Source of the DNA: an uncultured Eubacteriales bacterium
GTDB taxonomy: Bacteria > Bacillota > Clostridia > Oscillospirales > Oscillospiraceae
Assembly (NCBI GenBank): GCA_902465435.1
Contig: CABQNH010000005.1
Location: 13,884-77,883, forward strand
Length of the DNA stretch: 64,000 nt
Reading direction: 5' to 3'
In this document: piece after piece, positions 59,006 through 64,000 of the stretch
How positions within the stretch are numbered: position 1 is the stretch's first letter
Layout: each line of letters starts with the position of its first letter
Notes under the pieces: model-generated
Databases searched by the model: none
Told to the model about the DNA's origin: nothing
Seen by the model: the letters and a program-made list of their open reading frames with translations, nothing else
Program-made: the position numbers and the translations under genes

Positions 59006-60061
59006 ATGGAGCTTTCGGGCAGAAAGAAAAAGGTTCTGCGCAGCATCGTAGAGCTTTACATCAAAACCGCAGAGCCGGTCGGATCGAAGGCAATCGCGTC
59101 GCTTCCCGATATGAGCTTTTCCTCCGCAACGATCCGCAACGAAATGGCGGAGCTGACGAGCATGGGACTTTTGGAGCAGCCGCACACCTCGGCCGGGCGT
59201 ATCCCCTCGGCGGCGGGCTACCGCTTCTATATTGACGAGCTAATGCAGGATTACCGCCTCACCGCCTCGGAGACGCAGAGTCTCAATCAGGCAATGGAGC
59301 TTCGGCTGCAGGAGTTTGACAAGGCAATGACGCAGGTCGGCAAAATGGTATCTCAGCTTACGAACCTGCCCGCCTATGCCGTCGCCTCCCACTCCAAGGC
59401 CGCAACGGTCAAGCGCTTCGATTTGATCCTTGCGGAATCGAACAGCTTTATTCTGGTCGTTATGACCAATACCGACGTGGTAAAAAACAAGCTGATCCGG
59501 CTGCCTCTTGCCGTGAGCGAGCAGGATCTGCGGCTGTTGTCCGCCGTCCTCAACGCCAGTCTCACCGACCTCACGGTCGAGGAGATCACGCAGGAGCTTT
59601 TAAACCGCGTCACGCGTTCGGCAGGCGCCGCCGCGAGCCTGATCCCCATCATTGTGGACTACACGGTTCACGTTCTGCGGGAACTTGGGCAGAACGAGGT
59701 CTACCTGACCGGCCAGACCAAGCTGCTCGGTCAGCCGGAATATCGCGATATCGAAAAGGCGGAAGAGCTTTTAACCAATTTGAATGAAGAAACCATTTCC
59801 AACCTCCCGGCGGAGGTACAGGCGCAGAACGGATTGCAGATCTTAGTTGGGCCTGAAAACGTCGCCAAAGAGCTGAAGGACACCTCGGTCGTCATGACGC
59901 GCTTTGACATCGGCGATGGCATGCAGGGCATGATCGGCGTGGTCGGTCCCACACGAATGGACTACGCGCAGGTCGCCGCCCGCCTGAGCTATTTTGCAGA
60001 GGGCTTGGGGCGGATGTTCGGCAAGCAGGAGCTGCCGCCGGCAAAAAAGGATGAGTCATAA
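59006..60061 (+). CDS. hrcA: Heat-inducible transcription repressor HrcA
   Basis: 351 residues after AGGGAGGTC. N-terminal winged helix: LSGRKKKVLRSIVELYIKTAEPVGSKAIA, then SSATIRNEMAELTSMGLLEQPHTSAGRIPSAAGYRFYID, the family signature. GAF-like sensing domain after. It represses its own operon at the CIRCE site and is stabilised by GroEL in known systems. No groESL CIRCE target lies in the window. Confidence 0.97.
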   Translation: MELSGRKKKVLRSIVELYIKTAEPVGSKAIASLPDMSFSSATIRNEMAELTSMGLLEQPHTSAGRIPSAAGYRFYIDELMQDYRLTASETQSLNQAMELRLQEFDKAMTQVGKMVSQLTNLPAYAVASHSKAATVKRFDLILAESNSFILVVMTNTDVVKNKLIRLPLAVSEQDLRLLSAVLNASLTDLTVEEITQELLNRVTRSAGAAASLIPIIVDYTVHVLRELGQNEVYLTGQTKLLGQPEYRDIEKAEELLTNLNEETISNLPAEVQAQNGLQILVGPENVAKELKDTSVVMTRFDIGDGMQGMIGVVGPTRMDYAQVAARLSYFAEGLGRMFGKQELPPAKKDES

Positions 60062-60075
60062 CGGAGGTGACACCA

Positions 60076-60600
60076 TTGGCGAAGAAGGAAAAGAAGCCGG
60101 AAGAGGCCAAAGAAGCACCGGAAACACCGGAAACGCAGGCGTCCGCAGAGACGGCAAAGCCGACCGAAGCGGATGCGCTGAAGGATGAGCTGGCGCAGCA
60201 GAAGGAAAGCTTCCTGCGGCTGGCTGCGGAATATGATAACTTCCGCAAGCGCACACAGAAGGAGAAGGACGGTGCCTATACGGACGGCAAGGCCGACGCA
60301 TGGAAGCAGCTTCTCCCCGTCTACGATAATCTGGCGCGCGCCATCGCGCAGGAAACTGCCGACAGTGCCTACAAAAAGGGCGTAGAGATGACGATGGCCG
60401 AGCTTCAGAAGATCATGGAAGCACAGAACGTAAAGGAATTCGGCGAAGTCGGCGAAGCGTTCGACCCCAACCGACACAACGCGGTGATGCATACCGAGGA
60501 CGAAAACTTCGGCGAGAATACCATCTGCCAGGTTTTCGCAAAGGGCTTCACCGTCGGCGACCGCGTCATCCGCTTTGCGATGGTGCAGGTAGCAAATTAA
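60076..60600 (+). CDS. grpE: Nucleotide exchange factor GrpE
   Basis: 174 residues from TTG at 60076, 8 nt after GGAGG; an in-frame GTG at 60067 overlaps that site and is less likely. Acidic, Pro/Glu-rich N-terminus, then the coiled coil ALKDELAQQKESFLRLAAEYDNFRKRTQKEKD and the C-terminal beta domain with FDPNRHNAVMH and VFAKGFTVGDRVIRFAMVQVAN. It releases ADP from DnaK. 14 nt after hrcA. Confidence 0.96.
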   Translation: MAKKEKKPEEAKEAPETPETQASAETAKPTEADALKDELAQQKESFLRLAAEYDNFRKRTQKEKDGAYTDGKADAWKQLLPVYDNLARAIAQETADSAYKKGVEMTMAELQKIMEAQNVKEFGEVGEAFDPNRHNAVMHTEDENFGENTICQVFAKGFTVGDRVIRFAMVQVAN

Positions 60601-60681
60601 GCATTTCCCAAAGACGTGCGGCAGCACGCCGTGACAAAATAAAAACGTATACTTTTTCAATGAATATAGGAGGAACAGATT

Positions 60682-62505
60682 ATGAGCAAGATTATTGGTA
60701 TTGACCTTGGTACTACAAATTCCTGCGTTGCCGTTATGGAAGGCGGCGAACCCGTCGTCATTGCAAACGCAGAAGGCAACCGCACGACCCCGTCGGTCGT
60801 TGCATTCTCCAAGACCGGCGAGCGTATGGTCGGTCAGGTGGCAAAGCGTCAGGCAGTCACCAATCATGAACGCACCATTTCCTCAATCAAGAGAGAGATG
60901 GGCACCAACTACAAAGTCACCATTGACGGCAAGAGCTATACGCCGCAGGAAATCTCCGCAATGATTCTGCAGAAGCTGAAGGCAGACGCGGAGAGCTATC
61001 TGGGCGGCCCCGTCACCGAAGCCGTTATCACTGTCCCGGCTTACTTCACCGACGCACAGCGTCAGGCGACGAAGGACGCCGGTAAGATCGCCGGTCTGGA
61101 TGTCAAGCGAATTATCAACGAGCCGACCGCAGCCGCACTGGCCTACGGCCTCGACAAGGAAAACGATCAGAAGATCATGGTTTATGACCTCGGCGGCGGC
61201 ACGTTCGACGTCTCCGTGCTGGAGATCGGCGACGGCGTCATTCAGGTTCTGGCCACTGCGGGCAACAACCGTCTCGGCGGCGACGACTTTGACGAATGCG
61301 TCATGAAGTACCTTGTCTCCGAATTCAAGCGCACCGAAGGCATCGACCTGTCGCAGGACAAGGTCGCCATGCAGCGCCTGAAGGAAGCGGCCGAAAAGGC
61401 AAAGATCGAGCTGTCCGGCGTGACCAGCACGAACATCAACCTGCCGTATATCACGGCCGATGCAACCGGCCCGAAGCATCTGGACGTCACGCTCAGCCGT
61501 GCAAAGTTCAATGAGCTGACCGCACATCTGGTCGAAGCAACGGTCGGCCCGGTGCGTCAGGCAATGAGCGACGCAGGTCTGTCTGCGGATCAGATTTCGA
61601 AGGTGCTGCTGGTCGGCGGCTCCTCCAGAATCCCCGCTGTGCAGGAGGCTGTGAAGAAGATCACCGGCAAGGAAGGCTTCAAGGGCATTAACCCCGACGA
61701 ATGCGTTGCCGTTGGCGCAGCCATTCAGGGCGGCGTGCTTGGCGGCGACGTCAAGGGCGTTCTGCTGCTGGACGTCACTCCGCTTTCCCTCGGCCTTGAG
61801 ACGATGGGCGGCGTGTTCACGCGTCTTATTGACCGCAACACTACCATCCCGACGCATAAGAGCCAGATTTTCTCGACGGCGGCCGACGGCCAGACCACGG
61901 TAGAAATTCACGTCCTGCAGGGCGAGCGTGAAATGGCAGCCTATAACAAGACCCTCGGCAAGTTCCAGCTTACCGGCATCGCTCCGGCGCCGCGCGGCGT
62001 CCCGCAGATCGAGGTCAGCTTTGATATCGACTCGAACGGCATCGTAAACGTCTCTGCAAAGGATCTCGGCACCGGTAAGGAGCAGAAGATCACTATCACC
62101 GCCTCCGAGAACCTGTCTAAGGAGGATATCGACAAGGCCGTCAAGGAGGCCGAGCAGTTCGCTGCAGAGGATAAGAAGCGCCGCGAAGAGGTCGATGCGC
62201 ACAACAACGCCGATCAGGTCATCTATCAGACCGAGAAAGCCCTCAACGATCTTGGCGACAAGGTCTCCGAGAGTGAGAAGGCGCCGATCCGCGCCGCTGT
62301 GGAAGACCTGAAGGAGAAGAACAAGGGCACGGACATCGAAGCCATCAAGGCCGCGACCGACGCCGTGCAGAAGGCCTTCTACTCCGTCTCTGAAAAGATG
62401 TATCAGAATGCCGCGCCGCAGGGCGATCCCAATGCGGCAGCAGGCGGCACGAAGCCCAATGACGACGGCGTCGTGGATGCAGACTTTGAGGAAGTCAACG
62501 ACTGA
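60682..62505 (+). CDS. dnaK: Chaperone protein DnaK
   Basis: 607 residues with AGGAGG at 60669. [69 protein letters not shown] and the substrate-binding [21 protein letters not shown] are all present. Glu-rich C-terminal lid ends EEVND. The length is that of the Gram-positive type, lacking the 24-residue insertion of proteobacterial DnaK. Follows grpE by 81 nt. Confidence 0.97.
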   Translation: MSKIIGIDLGTTNSCVAVMEGGEPVVIANAEGNRTTPSVVAFSKTGERMVGQVAKRQAVTNHERTISSIKREMGTNYKVTIDGKSYTPQEISAMILQKLKADAESYLGGPVTEAVITVPAYFTDAQRQATKDAGKIAGLDVKRIINEPTAAALAYGLDKENDQKIMVYDLGGGTFDVSVLEIGDGVIQVLATAGNNRLGGDDFDECVMKYLVSEFKRTEGIDLSQDKVAMQRLKEAAEKAKIELSGVTSTNINLPYITADATGPKHLDVTLSRAKFNELTAHLVEATVGPVRQAMSDAGLSADQISKVLLVGGSSRIPAVQEAVKKITGKEGFKGINPDECVAVGAAIQGGVLGGDVKGVLLLDVTPLSLGLETMGGVFTRLIDRNTTIPTHKSQIFSTAADGQTTVEIHVLQGEREMAAYNKTLGKFQLTGIAPAPRGVPQIEVSFDIDSNGIVNVSAKDLGTGKEQKITITASENLSKEDIDKAVKEAEQFAAEDKKRREEVDAHNNADQVIYQTEKALNDLGDKVSESEKAPIRAAVEDLKEKNKGTDIEAIKAATDAVQKAFYSVSEKMYQNAAPQGDPNAAAGGTKPNDDGVVDADFEEVND

Positions 62506-62514
62506 TTTAGAACG

Positions 62515-62561
62515 GACAAACAGCTTCGGGGCAGGCACGTCCTGCCCCGACGGCTTGTTTT
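62515..62561 (+). terminator. Hairpin between dnaK and dnaJ
   Basis: CGGGGCAGG/CCTGCCCCG with flanking pairing (CAAACAGC/GGCTTGTTTT) and a T-rich end. It could reduce readthrough from dnaK into dnaJ. An imperfect inverted repeat of about 115 bp (roughly 62571-62690) fills the remaining gap to dnaJ. Confidence 0.55.
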
Positions 62562-62724
62562 CGCATTTTCCGGAAGCCTCTAAATCCATTTCCTGCGGCG
62601 AAGGACGGCATTTCCCCGTCAGCGCTTCCCATTGGCAAAAAGCGCTTGCCGTCCATCCCGGTTGATTTCGCCGGAGGTTTCCCTGAGGTGCGCACATATT
62701 TCCCCGTATTCGAGGTGAGATCCT

Positions 62725-63900
62725 ATGGCAAACAAAAATAAGAGAGATTATTACGAGGTACTCGGCGTTGAAAAAAACGCGGCGGAGGATCAGATCAAAA
62801 AGGCATACCGCAAATTGGCGGCCAAATACCATCCCGACGTAAACCACGAGCCGGACGCGGAAGAAAAGGCAAAAGAAATCAACGAGGCCTATGAGGTGCT
62901 CTCGGACAGTGAGAAGCGGGCACGCTATGACCAGTTTGGCTTTGCGGGCGTCGACCCGAACTTCAATGCCGGTTACGGCGGCGGCAATTCCTACGGCGGC
63001 GCTGGCAGCGCCGGCGGCGCCGGCGGCTTCGGTGGCTTTGGCGGTTTTGGCGATTTGGGCGATATTTTCGGCGATCTATTTGGCGGCGGCAGCCGCAGGA
63101 GCAGCGCAAGCGCACCGCGCCGCGGCGAAAATATCGTCGCGCAGGTCGAAGTCAGCTTTGAAGAAGCCGCGTTCGGCTGCAAACGGGAGGTCACAGCCTC
63201 GAGAATCGAAGCCTGCGATGCCTGCGGCGGCACCGGCGCAGCAGCCGGCACGAGCGCGGAGACCTGCCCGACCTGTCACGGCAGTGGCCAGGTTCGCACG
63301 ACGCAGAACTTTATGGGCATGGCCATGCAATCCACCTCGCCCTGTCCCAAATGCGGCGGTCGAGGCAAAATAATCAAAACGCCCTGCCAGAAGTGCAAGG
63401 GCAAGGGCAAGGTTCGCCACAACAAAAAGATTTTGGTCACGATTCCTGCCGGTGTAGACGACGGACAGTCCGTCCGCGTGCCGAACGAGGGCAACGCCGG
63501 TACAAACGGCGGCACAAACGGAGATCTTCTGGTGGCCGTTCGCATCCGCAAGCATGAGCTGTTCACGCGCGACGGCGCGGACGTTTACTGTGAGATGCCG
63601 ATCACCTTCCCGCAGGCGGCCTGCGGCGCAGATATTGAGGTACCGACGCTGGACGGCAAGGTGCGCTATCATGTGCCCGAGGGCACGCAGACCGGCACGA
63701 CCTTCCGGCTGCGCGGAAAGGGCATTCCCTATGTCGGCTATAAGAACCGCGGCGATCAATACGTCACCGTCGTGATTGAAACACCGACGCGCCTGACGAA
63801 GGAGCAGAAGGAGCTTCTGCAAAAATTCGACGCGGGCGTGCAGGAAAGCACGCAGCCCAAGCGCAGGAGCTTCTTTGAAAAGCTGAAGCGAAATTTTTGA
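62725..63900 (+). CDS. dnaJ: Chaperone protein DnaJ
   Basis: 391 residues with GAGGTGAG before the ATG. J domain with [31 protein letters not shown] (HPD motif at about 36-38), then a long Gly/Ser/Phe region (about 78-125), four CxxCxGxG zinc repeats ([32 protein letters not shown]) and the C-terminal substrate domain. Stimulates DnaK ATPase. Last gene of the operon. Confidence 0.97.
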   Translation: MANKNKRDYYEVLGVEKNAAEDQIKKAYRKLAAKYHPDVNHEPDAEEKAKEINEAYEVLSDSEKRARYDQFGFAGVDPNFNAGYGGGNSYGGAGSAGGAGGFGGFGGFGDLGDIFGDLFGGGSRRSSASAPRRGENIVAQVEVSFEEAAFGCKREVTASRIEACDACGGTGAAAGTSAETCPTCHGSGQVRTTQNFMGMAMQSTSPCPKCGGRGKIIKTPCQKCKGKGKVRHNKKILVTIPAGVDDGQSVRVPNEGNAGTNGGTNGDLLVAVRIRKHELFTRDGADVYCEMPITFPQAACGADIEVPTLDGKVRYHVPEGTQTGTTFRLRGKGIPYVGYKNRGDQYVTVVIETPTRLTKEQKELLQKFDAGVQESTQPKRRSFFEKLKRNF

Positions 63901-63913
63901 AAAGTAAAAGACG

Positions 63914-63946
63914 AACCGGGACTGCACAAAAATGCAGCCCCGGTTT
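63914..63946 (+). terminator. Terminator after dnaJ
   Basis: AACCGGG-x-CTGCA and TGCAG-x-CCCGGTT form the stem, followed by TTTC, 14 nt after the stop codon. Confidence 0.8.
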
Positions 63947-64000
63947 CAGCGTGTCAAAAAACCTTTTTGACACGCTGACAGACGATCAAGAAAGTTCGGA
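63947..64000. repeat. 54-nt dispersed repeat, inverted copy of 9128-9181, running to the window edge
   Basis: All 54 nt are the exact reverse complement of 9128-9181. The first 31 nt form a palindrome (CAGCGTGTCAAAAA with TTTTTGACACGCTG). The repeat may continue beyond the window. Confidence 0.9.

Overview
The window is one contiguous stretch of a moderately GC-rich chromosome from a low-complexity Gram-positive bacterium, most likely a Clostridia member close to the Oscillospirales/Oscillospiraceae. This placement is inferred from gene content and signals, not from a phylogeny. The supporting features are many TTGACA-N16/17-TATAAT promoters with strong Shine-Dalgarno sites, CIRCE-controlled hrcA-grpE-dnaK-dnaJ, a gdpP-rplI-dnaB-tilS-hpt-ftsH string, a Clostridia-type GGGtGRT/NifU-like pair, SLH and BspA-like LRR surface proteins, and a carbon monoxide dehydrogenase/acetyl-CoA synthase (CODH/ACS) set.

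Layout. 1-3.5 kb (minus): a three-gene translation-linked operon encoding a small ABM-domain protein, a Tet(M)/EF-G-like ribosomal GTPase with a C-terminal YacP/Rae1-type NYN nuclease domain, and (overlapping its end) the S4-domain ribosome factor YlmH. 3.8-8.9 kb (plus): cooS-cooC-acsB behind a strong promoter and a hairpin-bearing leader. 8.9-9.6 kb: a repeat-rich intergenic region with dispersed hairpins and a MITE-like 205-bp element with terminal inverted repeats. 9.6-11.5 kb (plus): ECF sigma factor and a membrane-anchored probable anti-sigma/sensor. 11.6-19.9 kb (minus): a DUF2975-like membrane protein, then a probable mnmG-tatD-csoR-lipoprotein-DUF2207-aminotransferase operon. 20-27.9 kb (minus): the gdpP-to-ftsH housekeeping operon. 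28.2-29.8 kb (plus): RNase J. 30-40.2 kb (minus): nucleoside uptake and salvage (udk, a PPC-domain protein, a BMP-family nucleoside ABC importer, cdd, deoB, deoD, tdk).

40.3-46.9 kb (plus): a His-rich small protein and a five-gene peptide/nickel-type ABC importer. 47 kb: tRNA-Met and tRNA-Glu. 47.3-50.4 kb: a CmpB-like membrane protein, a YwlG/DUF436 protein, and an ECF transporter S component divergent from a MocR/PdxR-like regulator with a clear inverted-repeat operator between them. 50.8-55.7 kb: two convergent surface-protein genes, both with three SLH domains, one of them a 1044-residue BspA-like LRR protein with strongly repetitive DNA. 56-58.5 kb: a tiny lipoprotein gene divergent from an XRE regulator, then the GGGtGRT/NifU-like pair. 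59-63.9 kb: the HrcA/CIRCE chaperone operon.

How the genes work together: the CODH/ACS genes give reversible CO2/CO/acetyl-CoA chemistry and create nickel demand. CooC, the His-rich protein and possibly the peptide/nickel ABC importer could serve that demand. The nucleoside block takes up nucleosides and converts them into bases, pentose phosphates and nucleotides. The most novel-looking part is the first operon, where a ribosome-binding GTPase, an A-site-type mRNA endonuclease domain and a ribosome quality-control factor are physically linked. A second layer of interest is the set of dispersed hairpin repeats, including a perfect 54-bp inverted copy at about 9.1 kb and at the right end of the window.
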